A DNA stretch of 64,000 nucleotides from Rhodobacter capsulatus (GTDB lineage: Bacteria; Pseudomonadota; Alphaproteobacteria; Rhodobacterales; Rhodobacteraceae): the NCBI RefSeq assembly GCF_003254295.1, contig NZ_QKZO01000012.1, positions 41,158 through 105,157 of the forward strand, written 5' to 3'. The stretch's first letter is position 1. The number at the start of each line of letters is the position of its first letter. Below are positions 45,119 through 53,316 of the stretch, piece after piece. A model generated the notes under the pieces. The model saw only the letters and a list, made by a program, of their open reading frames with translations. It was not told the origin of the DNA and did no database searches. The position numbers and the translations under genes are program-made.

Positions 45119-46741
45119 ATGTCGCTGGATTGCCCATCCCCCACCGCTCCGCCGCTGGTCCTGCGCAGCCTTCCCGGCCAGGATCTTGTGCTGACCCCCG
45201 AGGCGCTGGCCTTTCTGGCCGAGCTGCAAAGCCGGTTCGGCACCCGGATTCACGCGCTGATGCTGGCGCGGGCGCGGCGTCAGGCGCGGATCGACGCGGG
45301 CGCCCTGCCCGATTACCTGCCCGAAACGAAAGCGATCCGGCAAGGCATCTGGGAGGCCGCGCCGGTGCCCGAGGCGCTGCGCGACCGTCGGGTGGAGATC
45401 ACCGGCCCGGTCGAGCGCAAGATGATGATCAACGCGCTCAATTCCGGGGCGCGGGTGTTCATGGCCGATTTCGAGGATGCGACGGCGCCGAGCTTCGCCA
45501 ATATCCTGGCGGGCCATCGCAACATGCTCGATTACCGCGACGGCACGCTGGAATTCGACGATCCGAAGACCGGCAAAAGCTATCGCGTCGGTGCCGATCC
45601 GGCGGTCTTGATCGTGCGGCCGCGCGGGCTGCACATGGCCGAGGCGAATGTGCTGCTGGCCGGGCAGCCGATCTCGGCGGCGCTCTTTGATTTCGGCCTG
45701 ACGCTGTGGCATTGCGGCCGGGCGCTGGCGGCCAGCGGGCGCGGCCCGTTCTATTACCTGCCGAAGCTGGAAAGCCACCACGAGGCGCGGCTGTGGAACG
45801 AGGTCTTCGTCTTTGCGCAGGACCGCGTCGGGCTGGCGCGGGGCACGATCAAGGCGACGGTGCTGATCGAAACCCTGCCCGCCGCCTTCGAGATGGACGA
45901 GATCATCTGGGAGCTGCGCGAGCACATCGCCGGGCTGAACTGCGGGCGCTGGGATTATATCTTCAGCTACATCAAGACCTTGCGCAACCACAAGGCGTTC
46001 ACCCTGCCCGACCGCGCCGAGGTGACGATGGACTGCGCCTTCCTTGCCAGCTATGCGGCGCGGCTGGTCAAGGTCTGCCACCGGCGCGGCATTCACGCCA
46101 TGGGGGGCATGGCCGCGGCGATCCCGGTGCGCGGCGATGCCGAGGCGAATGAACGCGCCTTCGCTAAGGTCCGCGCCGACAAGCTGCGCGAGGTGGGGAT
46201 GGGCCATGACGGCACCTGGGTCGCCCATCCCGATCTGGTGCCGGTGGCGATGGCGGTCTTTGACGCCGAGATGCCGGGGCCGAACCAGATCCGCATTCCG
46301 CGCCAGGCTTGGCGGATCGAACCGGCGATGCTGTTGCGCCCGCATGAGGGCCGGGTGACCGAAGAGGGTCTGCGCACCAATATCTCGGTGGCGCTTGATT
46401 ATCTGGCGGCCTGGCTTTCGGGGCGCGGCGCGGTGCCGATCCGCAACCTGATGGAGGATGCGGCCACGGCCGAGATCTGCCGCGCGCAGCTGTGGCAATG
46501 GCGCCATCATGGCGTGTCGGTGGCGCTTGCGGCGGGCGGCAGCCGGGGGGTGAGTTCTGACTGGCTGGGCGAACTGGTGCAGCAGGAGATCGCCACGGTG
46601 CTGGAGCGGATCGGCGCGAACGCCTTCCACCGCGGCCATTATGCCACCGCCGCGCGGCTGCTGCTCGAAGCCGTGACCGCCGAAGCCCTGCCCGATTTCC
46701 TGACCACCGCCGCCTATGCGGTTTTGAACGCGCTCGACTGA
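45119..46741 (+). CDS. aceB: Malate synthase A
   Basis: A 540-residue malate synthase of the A type (short form). Key parts are FMADFEDATAPSFANILAGHRNM, IVRPRGLHMAEANV, YYLPKLESHHEARLWNEVF, VLIETLPAAFEMDEIIWELREHIAGLNCGRWDYIFS and the C-terminal MEDAATAEICRAQLWQW. It condenses glyoxylate and acetyl-CoA to malate. The start at 45119 has an aaagg site. It is followed by aceA after 123 bases, giving a full glyoxylate shunt. Confidence 0.96.
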   Translation: MSLDCPSPTAPPLVLRSLPGQDLVLTPEALAFLAELQSRFGTRIHALMLARARRQARIDAGALPDYLPETKAIRQGIWEAAPVPEALRDRRVEITGPVERKMMINALNSGARVFMADFEDATAPSFANILAGHRNMLDYRDGTLEFDDPKTGKSYRVGADPAVLIVRPRGLHMAEANVLLAGQPISAALFDFGLTLWHCGRALAASGRGPFYYLPKLESHHEARLWNEVFVFAQDRVGLARGTIKATVLIETLPAAFEMDEIIWELREHIAGLNCGRWDYIFSYIKTLRNHKAFTLPDRAEVTMDCAFLASYAARLVKVCHRRGIHAMGGMAAAIPVRGDAEANERAFAKVRADKLREVGMGHDGTWVAHPDLVPVAMAVFDAEMPGPNQIRIPRQAWRIEPAMLLRPHEGRVTEEGLRTNISVALDYLAAWLSGRGAVPIRNLMEDAATAEICRAQLWQWRHHGVSVALAAGGSRGVSSDWLGELVQQEIATVLERIGANAFHRGHYATAARLLLEAVTAEALPDFLTTAAYAVLNALD

Positions 46742-46864
46742 TGGACCCGATCCCGCTTTTTTCGCCCTTTGGCGGACCGATCCCCGAAGCTTGCCTGAGA
46801 CCCTCGGCGCAACCTTTTCCCGCTTCCCCCAAACCCCGGGCAGAGCCCGTCGAAAGGAAACATC

Positions 46865-48475
46865 ATGACGAAAAGACAGACTTTTTCGGAAATCCGCTCC
46901 GCTATCCTGTCCCGCTACCCCTGCGGGGTCACGCCGGGTGGCGTGGCGGTCGATGACATCGTGCAGCTGCGGCTGCAAAACACCTGGGACACCCATCTCG
47001 ACATCGCGCGGGCGATGGCCGGGGTGATGCGCGCCGACATGGCGGCCTATGATGCCGATCCGACGAAATTCACCCAAAGTCTCGGCTGCTGGTCGGGCTT
47101 TCACGCCCAGCAGATGATCAAGGCGGTCAAGCGGCTGCGCGGCACCGCGCGGGGGACCTATGTCTATCTGTCGGGCTGGATGGTCGCCGGTCTGCGCAAC
47201 CGCTGGGGCCATCTGCCCGACCAGTCGATGCATGAAAAGACCGCCGTCGCCGATCTGATCGCGGAGATCTACACCTCGCTGCGGCAGGCCGACGAGGTGG
47301 CGATGAACGATCTCTTCAAGGCGCTGAAAGCCGCGAAGACCGAGACCGAGCGGCAGGCGGCGATCGCGGCGATCGACGGGTTCGAAACCCATGTCGTGCC
47401 GATCATCGCCGATATCGACGCGGGCTTTGGCAACGAACATGCGACCTATCTGCTGGCGAAAGAGCTGATCAAGGCCGGTGCCTGCTGTCTGCAGATCGAA
47501 AACCAGGTCTCGGATGCCAAGCAATGCGGCCATCAGGACGGCAAGGTGACGGTCCCGCGCGAGGATTTCATCGAAAAGCTGCGCGCCTGTCGGCTGGCCT
47601 TCGAGGAGCTGGGGGTGGAGGATGGGGTGATCGTCGCCCGCACCGACAGCCTTGGCGCCGGTCTGACGCAGAAGGTGCCGGTGTCGCAGCGCCCGGGCGA
47701 TCTGGCCTCGGACTACATCAAATGGCTGGCGACCGAGCCGATCAGCGCCGAAAATCCGATCCGCGAGGGCGAATTGGCGCTTTATCGCGACGGCGCTTTC
47801 GTCAAGCCGCAGCGGCTGCCGAACGGGCTCTTCCCGTTCCGCCCCGGCACCGGCCGCGCGCGGGTGGTGGAAGATTGCATCGCCTCGCTGACGCTGGGCG
47901 GCGCCGATCTTTTGTGGATCGAGACCGACACGCCGAATGTCGATGAAATCGCCGGGATGGTGGCCGAGATCCGCAAGGTCGTGCCCGATGCGAAGCTGAC
48001 CTACAACAACTCGCCCAGCTTCAACTGGACGCTGAACCTGCGCAAGCAGGTGCGCGCGCAATGGCTGGCCGAGGGCACGATCACCGAGGACGCCTATCCG
48101 AACGGCCCCGAGCTGATGAAGCCCGATTATGACGACACGCCCCTGGGCCGCGAGGCCGATGCCTGGCTCAGGGCCTTCCAGACCGATATCGCGACGCGGG
48201 CGGGGGTGTTCCACAACCTGATCACCCTGCCCACCTTCCATCTGACCGCGAAATCGATGGATGAACTCTCGCGCGGCTATTTCGGCGAGGACAAGATGCT
48301 GGCCTATGTCGCCACGGTGCAGCGCGCGGAAATCCGCGGCGGCGTCTCGGCGGTGAAGCACCAGCACGAGGTCGGCTCGGATCTGGGCGACACGTTCAAG
48401 GAGATGGTCGCGGGCGAACGCGCGCTCAAGGCGGGCGGACATGCCAATACGATGAACCAGTTCGCGGCAGAGTAA
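46865..48475 (+). CDS. aceA: Isocitrate lyase (long form)
   Basis: A 536-residue isocitrate lyase, longer than the 430-residue E. coli form. Landmarks are SLGCWSGFHAQQMIKAVKRL, YVYLSGWMVAGLRN, PIIADIDAGFGN and the active-site KQCGHQDGKV (usually KKCGH; Gln in the second position is typical of this longer alphaproteobacterial/eukaryote-like group). YNNSPSFNWTLNL and the C-terminal AGGHANTMNQFAAE are also seen. It splits isocitrate to succinate and glyoxylate. The start at 46865 has aaagg. Presence of the shunt distinguishes R. capsulatus from R. sphaeroides, which uses the ethylmalonyl-CoA route. Confidence 0.96.
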   Translation: MTKRQTFSEIRSAILSRYPCGVTPGGVAVDDIVQLRLQNTWDTHLDIARAMAGVMRADMAAYDADPTKFTQSLGCWSGFHAQQMIKAVKRLRGTARGTYVYLSGWMVAGLRNRWGHLPDQSMHEKTAVADLIAEIYTSLRQADEVAMNDLFKALKAAKTETERQAAIAAIDGFETHVVPIIADIDAGFGNEHATYLLAKELIKAGACCLQIENQVSDAKQCGHQDGKVTVPREDFIEKLRACRLAFEELGVEDGVIVARTDSLGAGLTQKVPVSQRPGDLASDYIKWLATEPISAENPIREGELALYRDGAFVKPQRLPNGLFPFRPGTGRARVVEDCIASLTLGGADLLWIETDTPNVDEIAGMVAEIRKVVPDAKLTYNNSPSFNWTLNLRKQVRAQWLAEGTITEDAYPNGPELMKPDYDDTPLGREADAWLRAFQTDIATRAGVFHNLITLPTFHLTAKSMDELSRGYFGEDKMLAYVATVQRAEIRGGVSAVKHQHEVGSDLGDTFKEMVAGERALKAGGHANTMNQFAAE

Positions 48476-48502
48476 ACCGAAGGGAGGGCTGAAAACGCCG
48501 TG

Positions 48503-48524
48503 CCGCCCCATGACCCCGGGGCGG
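48503..48524. terminator. Hairpin between convergent aceA and the BLUF/SCHIC-like gene
   Basis: ccgcccc (48503-48509) pairs with ggggcgg (48518-48524) around an 8-base loop, 27 bases after the aceA stop. There is no clear T tract. Confidence 0.55.
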
Positions 48525-48552
48525 CCGGTTCTGCTCCGTTCCGCCCCGGCGC

Positions 48553-49674
48553 TCAGGCGAAGAGGCCGGGCATGGCGCCTTGCGGCCCGGCGTCGATCAG
48601 GGTCGCAAGGCTGGCCATCGCCGCCCAGTCGATGCCTTGCACCGGCGCGAGCCCGGCGCGATGGCGCAGCAGCGCCAGCCGTTCCGCGCAATCCGCAAGC
48701 GGCCCCGAGGCCAGACCTCCGCGCAGGATCAGCCGGTCGGGCAAGGCCTGACGCAGCTGCGCAACCAGCTGCGCAGAGCGCCCGTCAGCGGCCTCGTCGC
48801 GCATCCGCGGACCGGTCACGATCACCACCGCCCCGGCCTCGTCGCGCAGCCCGGCCAGAATGGCCTCGATCGCGGGCTCAAGGATCACCCGCACCGAAAG
48901 CCCCGCCAGCCGCAACAGATCCGCCTTCAGGATCGTGCCGATCATCTCGGTTTCCCCCGGGGGCAGCACCAGGCAGACCCGCCCGCGCGGGTCAAGCGGC
49001 TGCGACGGCCGCCCCGCCCGTTGCAACAGGCTGTTGAGCCGGGTCTGCGCCAGGGCCACCTCGGCCAGACCCAGGGCCGCGGCCTCCTGCATCTGGCCGA
49101 GCCGCTGCAGGCAGGCCTCGACGAAGCCGGCCCGCACCTGCAGATCGTCGCGCGCCAGCACCGGCAGGACCGGCTCGGCATCGCAATCGAGCAACCCTTC
49201 GACGAAATCGGGCACCCGCCGCAACAGGTCGGATTGCGCAAAGGACCCCAGCGCATGGTCCTGCGCCAGATCGTCGAAAACACGCTGCGCCAGCGCAAGC
49301 AGATCCGCCTCGGGCCGCCAGGAGGTCCCGGACAGCAGCTGCGCGGCGTGATGATGCAGGGCGGCCTGCCGCAGGGGCCAGCGGCCAAACCGGCGCCGGT
49401 CGGTCCAGCCGACCGAGAGCAGCCGCGCCCGCGCCAGCCGCGGATCGGCGGCGATCTGCCCCATCGCGGCGCAAAGCTGCGGGCCCGGCCCCTCGATCCA
49501 GTGCAGCCAGCCGTCGCTGACCGCGACACCCGCCCCGCTCAAAGCGAAATCGCCGGGCAGCGCCGCAAGATCGGGCCGGATCGGCGCCCCCGCCGACGGC
49601 GGATCCGCCGCGCTCGCCCGGCCGGTCAGCACCAGCCGCAAAAGCCGCTGCCTCTCGGGCGAAAGATGTTCCAT
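48553..49674 (-). CDS. AppA-like protein: degenerate BLUF domain plus SCHIC/B12-binding-like domain, controlled by a cobalamin riboswitch
   Basis: A 373-residue protein. Residues 10-105 align with a BLUF domain: DGWLHWIEGPGPQL (55-67) matches AppA's VFFQWLEGRPAAV and ADPRLARARLL...RRRFGRWPLRQ (77-103) matches the RDRRHSNVEIL...KRRFAGWHMQ segment. The flavin-contact Gln is His58, no N-terminal Tyr is present, and the W-x-M motif reads W-P-L, so flavin photochemistry is doubtful. Residues 155-345 resemble the SCHIC domain of AppA, PpaA and AerR (RGRVCLVLPPGETEMIGTILKADLLRLAGLSV), but the cofactor-ligand His of GExHxxG is Glu243. AppA/PpaA proteins relay redox, heme or cobalamin state to photosynthesis repressors. 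A riboswitch on the same strand (49797-50003) precedes it. The start at 49674 has an aaggga site. Confidence 0.68.
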   Translation of the reverse strand: MEHLSPERQRLLRLVLTGRASAADPPSAGAPIRPDLAALPGDFALSGAGVAVSDGWLHWIEGPGPQLCAAMGQIAADPRLARARLLSVGWTDRRRFGRWPLRQAALHHHAAQLLSGTSWRPEADLLALAQRVFDDLAQDHALGSFAQSDLLRRVPDFVEGLLDCDAEPVLPVLARDDLQVRAGFVEACLQRLGQMQEAAALGLAEVALAQTRLNSLLQRAGRPSQPLDPRGRVCLVLPPGETEMIGTILKADLLRLAGLSVRVILEPAIEAILAGLRDEAGAVVIVTGPRMRDEAADGRSAQLVAQLRQALPDRLILRGGLASGPLADCAERLALLRHRAGLAPVQGIDWAAMASLATLIDAGPQGAMPGLFA

Positions 49675-49796
49675 CGCGTCCCTTGTCGCCGCCATGCGCG
49701 CGCATCCCTGAACTGGGGCGGGAAACTGGCGACACGAACAAAGGCTTTGGCCTTTCGCTTCACGTCCCCTCGGTGCACCCCGCCCGAAACGTCTGC

Positions 49797-50003
49797 GATG
49801 GCAGGTCTCCTGGCTTGCGGGTCATCGCGCCCCCGGACCTTCCCGGGTCGGTGACCCAGTGGCATTTCCGGCGTTGCTCGTCGCTCACAGTTGCGGGGGC
49901 AGCCGCGGCCTTGCCCGGACGGGCGCACCGCATTCCCTTTTCAGGCGCAGCCCCGAAGACCGCGCCACCATCGCCGCAAGAATGAAAGCAACCGGCGGCG
50001 CTG
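49797..50003 (-). promoter_or_regulatory. Cobalamin riboswitch (second of three), minus strand
   Basis: Read on the minus strand it contains a 5' ggttgctttc segment, gggaatgcggtgcgcc, the central ccccgcaactgtgagcg, ccactggg, cgggaaggtc and the 3' box gccaggagacctgcc (49799-49813). It ends about 122 bases before the BLUF/SCHIC-like gene and nothing else is encoded between them, so it should control that gene. Confidence 0.95.
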
Positions 50004-50149
50004 TAAAGCGGGTTTGCGCCCCCGAAGGGCGGCTGCGCGGCACTCGGTCGCAGGGTGACGGCGGCGCAATCGCCTGTCTGCACTGGCCGGGGCGGGCCTT
50101 GGGGCACTTGCGGCGGCGGGCGCGGCAGCCGCAACAGGAAAGCTACATA

Positions 50150-50180
50150 TTGACAGGAAGCGCCAATTGATTGCTATATC
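50150..50180 (+). promoter_or_regulatory. Sigma-70-type promoter of the nrdD riboswitch transcript
   Basis: A perfect ttgaca (50150-50155) is followed by ctatat (50174-50179) or tatatc (50175-50180), with 18 or 19 bases between. The expected start at about 50186 coincides with the 5' end of the riboswitch. Confidence 0.65.
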
Positions 50181-50182
50181 GT

Positions 50183-50352
50183 GACGCTCTGGGTCTTGCG
50201 GCACCCCCGCAAGCCAAGAGGGAAGCCGGTGCGATTCCGGCGCTGCCCCCGCAACTGTAAGCGGCGAGCGCGGCTGATCATGCCACTGGGCCCCGGCCCG
50301 GGAAGGCCAGCCAAGCTGTGACCCGCAAAGCCAGGAGACCTGCCCGGAACCG
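50183..50352 (+). promoter_or_regulatory. Cobalamin riboswitch (third of three), upstream of nrdD
   Basis: The elements are in order: gggaagccggtgcgattccgg, cccccgcaactgtaagcgg, ccactggg, cccgggaaggcc and the 3' box gccaggagacctgcc (50330-50344). It is head to head with the minus-strand riboswitch at 49797-50003, with 179 bases between. It is expected to lower nrdDG expression when cobalamin is plentiful. Confidence 0.95.
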
Positions 50353-50457
50353 TTATGACCACCGCTGGCGGAGGGCCGTGCGGGGGCGCTTTTCGGACCC
50401 GTTGCCGGGGCCGTTTCGCGTTCCCGTCCCTGCAAAAGCCCAAGGACGAGGACCACG

Positions 50458-52488
50458 ATGCCGATCGCCGACGACGCTTTGACTGCCCCGGAGGGCTTCG
50501 CCACCGTGCGCAGCCGCAACGGCAAGGTGATGCCCTTTGACGCCCGCCGCATCCTTGCGGCGCTGGCCCGCGCGGGCGATGCCAGCGGCGAATTCGGCGC
50601 CGCCGAGGCCGGGCGGCTGACGCGGGCGGTGCTCGACCGGCTGGCGCTTCTGGCCCCGGCCAGCCCCCCCGACGTCGAGACGATCCAGAACACCGTCGAG
50701 GCGGTTCTGGCCGATACCGCCCATGTCGCCACCGCCCGCGCCTATGCGGTCTACCGCGACCAGCACGCCCGCCTGCGCGAGGACAACCGGGTGCTGATCG
50801 ATGTCGAACGCTCGGTCAGCGAATATCTGGAACGCTCCGACTGGCGGGTGAATGCCAATGCCAATCAGGGCTATTCGCTGGGCGGGATGATCCTGAACAT
50901 CTCGGGCAAGGTGACGGCGAATTACTGGCTCAGCCATGTCTATCCGCCCGAGGTCGGCGCGGCGCATCGCGAGGGCGACATCCATATCCACGATCTGGAC
51001 ATGTTCGCGGGCTATTGCGCGGGCTGGTCGCTGCGCACGCTTCTGCACGAGGGGCTGAACGGCGTGCCCGGCGCAATCGAATCCGCCCCGCCCGCGCATC
51101 TGTCCAGCGCGCTGGGCCAGATCGTCAACTTTCTGGGCACGTTGCAAAACGAATGGGCGGGGGCGCAGGCGTTTTCGTCCTTTGACACCTATCTGGCGCC
51201 CTATGTGCGGCTTGACGGGCTGAGCTATGCGCAGGTGCGTCAGGCGATGCAGGAATTCATCTACAACCTCAACGTCCCCTCGCGCTGGGGCACGCAGACG
51301 CCCTTCACCAACCTGACCTTTGACTGGACCTGCCCCGAGGATCTGCGCGATCAGGTGCCGGTGGTGCAGGGCCGCGAGCAGGGCTTCACCTATGGCGATC
51401 TGCAGGCCGAGATGGACCTGATCAACCGCGCCTATATCGAGGTGATGACGGCGGGCGATGCCAAGGGGCGGGTCTTCACCTTCCCGATCCCCACCTACAA
51501 CATCACCCCCGATTTTCCGTGGGAAAGCGCGAATGCGGATGCGCTGTTCGAGATGACGGCGAAATACGGCCTGCCCTATTTCCAGAATTTCGTGAACTCG
51601 GAGCTGCAACCGCATATGGTGCGCTCGATGTGCTGCCGGTTGCAGCTGGACCTGACCGAGCTGCTCAAGCGCGGCAACGGGCTCTTCGGCTCGGCGGAAC
51701 AGACCGGATCGCTGGGCGTCGTCACGCTGAACTGTGCGCGGCTGGGCCATCTGCACCGCGGCGACGAGGGCGAGCTGATGGTGGCGCTCGACCATCTGGC
51801 GCGGCTGGCGCGCACCAGCCTTGAAATCAAGCGCAAGGTGATCCAGCGTCATATCGATGCGGGGCTTTTCCCCTATACGAAACGCTACCTTGGCACGCTG
51901 CGCAACCATTTCTCGACGCTGGGCGTGAACGGGCTGAACGAGATGGTGCGCAATTTCACCGCGGATGCCGAGGATATCACCACCGAGGCGGGCAAGGCGC
52001 TGGCGCTGCGGGTGCTCGACCGGCTGCGGGCGCAGATGGTGGCGTTTCAGGAAGAGACCGGCCATCTTTACAACCTCGAAGCCACCCCGGCCGAGGGCAC
52101 GACCTATCGCTTTGCCCGCGAAGACCGCAAGCGCTTCCCCGACATCCTGCAGGCGGGCACGGCCGAGCAGCCCTATTACACCAATTCCTCGCAGCTGCCG
52201 GTGGGCTTCACCGATGACCCCTTCGCGGCGCTGGCGCATCAGGAAGCGCTTCAGGCGAAATACACCGGCGGCACCGTGCTGCATCTTTACATGGGCAGCC
52301 GGGTGTCCTCGGCCGAGGCCTGCCGCAAGCTGGTGCGCCGGGCGCTGACGAACTTCCGCCTGCCCTATATCACCGTCACCCCCACGTTCTCGATCTGCCC
52401 GAAACACGGCTACATCGCGGGCGAACACGAATTCTGCCCGAAATGCGATGCCGAACTGATCGCGAAGAAACGCGCCTGCACCTGCTGA
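50458..52488 (+). CDS. nrdD: Anaerobic (class III) ribonucleoside-triphosphate reductase, main part without glycyl-radical segment
   Basis: A 676-residue protein. An N-terminal ATP-cone domain (about 15-100, VRSRNGKVMPFDARRILAAL) is followed by the ten-stranded barrel (YSLGGMILNISGKVTANYWL, GDIHIHDLDMFAGYCAGWSL, CCRLQLDLTELLKRGNGLFG, SLGVVTLNCARLG). It ends with the zinc-site cysteines SICPKHGYIAGEHEFCPKCDAE and then stops at KKRACTC. In usual NrdD the glycyl-radical RVxGY loop follows at once; here it is encoded by the next gene. Class III enzymes make dNTPs without oxygen or B12. The cobalamin riboswitch upstream fits use when B12-dependent NrdJ is limited. Confidence 0.93.
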   Translation: MPIADDALTAPEGFATVRSRNGKVMPFDARRILAALARAGDASGEFGAAEAGRLTRAVLDRLALLAPASPPDVETIQNTVEAVLADTAHVATARAYAVYRDQHARLREDNRVLIDVERSVSEYLERSDWRVNANANQGYSLGGMILNISGKVTANYWLSHVYPPEVGAAHREGDIHIHDLDMFAGYCAGWSLRTLLHEGLNGVPGAIESAPPAHLSSALGQIVNFLGTLQNEWAGAQAFSSFDTYLAPYVRLDGLSYAQVRQAMQEFIYNLNVPSRWGTQTPFTNLTFDWTCPEDLRDQVPVVQGREQGFTYGDLQAEMDLINRAYIEVMTAGDAKGRVFTFPIPTYNITPDFPWESANADALFEMTAKYGLPYFQNFVNSELQPHMVRSMCCRLQLDLTELLKRGNGLFGSAEQTGSLGVVTLNCARLGHLHRGDEGELMVALDHLARLARTSLEIKRKVIQRHIDAGLFPYTKRYLGTLRNHFSTLGVNGLNEMVRNFTADAEDITTEAGKALALRVLDRLRAQMVAFQEETGHLYNLEATPAEGTTYRFAREDRKRFPDILQAGTAEQPYYTNSSQLPVGFTDDPFAALAHQEALQAKYTGGTVLHLYMGSRVSSAEACRKLVRRALTNFRLPYITVTPTFSICPKHGYIAGEHEFCPKCDAELIAKKRACTC

Positions 52489-52505
52489 CCCCAAAGGAGA
52501 AACCG

Positions 52506-52694
52506 ATGAACAAGCCGCTGACACAGACAGACCTGGACACCGCGATGGTGCTTGACGATGCCGACCGCACCCGCTGCGAGATCTGGACGCGGGTGATGGG
52601 CTATCACCGGCCGATGGCCTCGTTCAACACCGGCAAGAAGGGCGAGGCCGCCGAGCGGGTCTATTTCTCCGAAGCGCGGGCGCATCTTGGCTGA
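52506..52694 (+). CDS. Separate glycyl-radical subunit of NrdD
   Basis: A 62-residue protein, MNKPLTQTDLDTAMVLDDAD then RTRCEIWTRVMGYHRPMASF and NTGKKGEAAERVYFSEARA. RVMGYHRP with Gly32 is the glycyl-radical loop and the GKKGE...RVYF tail is the normal NrdD C terminus. It has its own strong aaaggag site, 17 bases after nrdD in another frame, so this is a genuine gene split and not a frameshift. It must assemble with the 676-residue part for NrdG to install the radical. It overlaps the nrdG start by eight bases. Confidence 0.88.
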   Translation: MNKPLTQTDLDTAMVLDDADRTRCEIWTRVMGYHRPMASFNTGKKGEAAERVYFSEARAHLG

Positions 52695-53304
52695 GCTGGC
52701 GCTCTCGGGCCTGGTGCGGCACTCGGCCTGCGACTGGCCGGGGGAGCTGGTGGCGGTTCTGTTCACCCAGGGCTGCCCCTGGTCCTGTCGCTATTGCCAC
52801 AACCCCGACCTGATCCCGGCCCGGGCGGGAACCCTGCCCTGGTCCGAGGCGCGGGCCTTTCTCGAAAGCCGCCGCGGGCTTCTGGACGGGGTGGTGATCT
52901 CGGGCGGCGAGCCGACCTTGCAGGCCGCCCTGCCCGCGGCGCTGGCCGAGATCCGGGCGATGGGCTTTCGCACCGGGCTGCACAGCGCGGGCCCCTACCC
53001 CGAACGGCTGGCCCGCGTGCTGCCGCTTCTGGATTGGGTGGGCTTTGACGTGAAGGCGCCCTTTGCCGATTATCCGCGCATCACCGGCGTGCCTGGGTCT
53101 GGCCTGCGGGCCCACGAAAGCCTGCGGCTGTTGCGCGAAAGCGGCGTCGCTTATGCGCTGCGCACGACAGTGCATCCGCGCCTGCTGGGCCCCGAGGATC
53201 TGGACCGGATCGGCGCCGATCTGGCCGAGCTGGGCCTGCCGATGGCCGAGCTGCAACCCTTCCGCGCCGCGGGCTGCATCGACACCGAACTTTGCGCGAC
53301 CTGA
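52687..53304 (+). CDS. nrdG: Anaerobic ribonucleotide reductase activating protein (radical SAM)
   Basis: A 205-residue radical SAM protein with the cluster motif CPWSCRYCHNP (Cys30, 34, 37), ISGGEPTLQ, and LDWVGFDVKAPF. It uses SAM and a 4Fe-4S cluster to generate the glycyl radical. A TTG at 52687 is taken as start because it gives the expected N terminus LALSGLVRHSACDWPG and overlaps the previous gene; no strong ribosome-binding site is seen, consistent with coupling. It belongs to the riboswitch-controlled nrdD operon. Confidence 0.92.
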   Translation: MAELALSGLVRHSACDWPGELVAVLFTQGCPWSCRYCHNPDLIPARAGTLPWSEARAFLESRRGLLDGVVISGGEPTLQAALPAALAEIRAMGFRTGLHSAGPYPERLARVLPLLDWVGFDVKAPFADYPRITGVPGSGLRAHESLRLLRESGVAYALRTTVHPRLLGPEDLDRIGADLAELGLPMAELQPFRAAGCIDTELCAT

Positions 53305-53316
53305 GCGCTTCGCCCC

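Noticed and set aside
45000..48691. 1232-codon minus-strand open frame opposite aceB and aceA
   Set aside because: Low-complexity Arg/His/Gln-rich translation with no family similarity; shadow of the two shunt genes.
50167..50180. FNR-like site (ttgat-N4-atatc) before nrdD
   Set aside because: Only the left half fits the consensus and it overlaps the -10 box; not an activating position.
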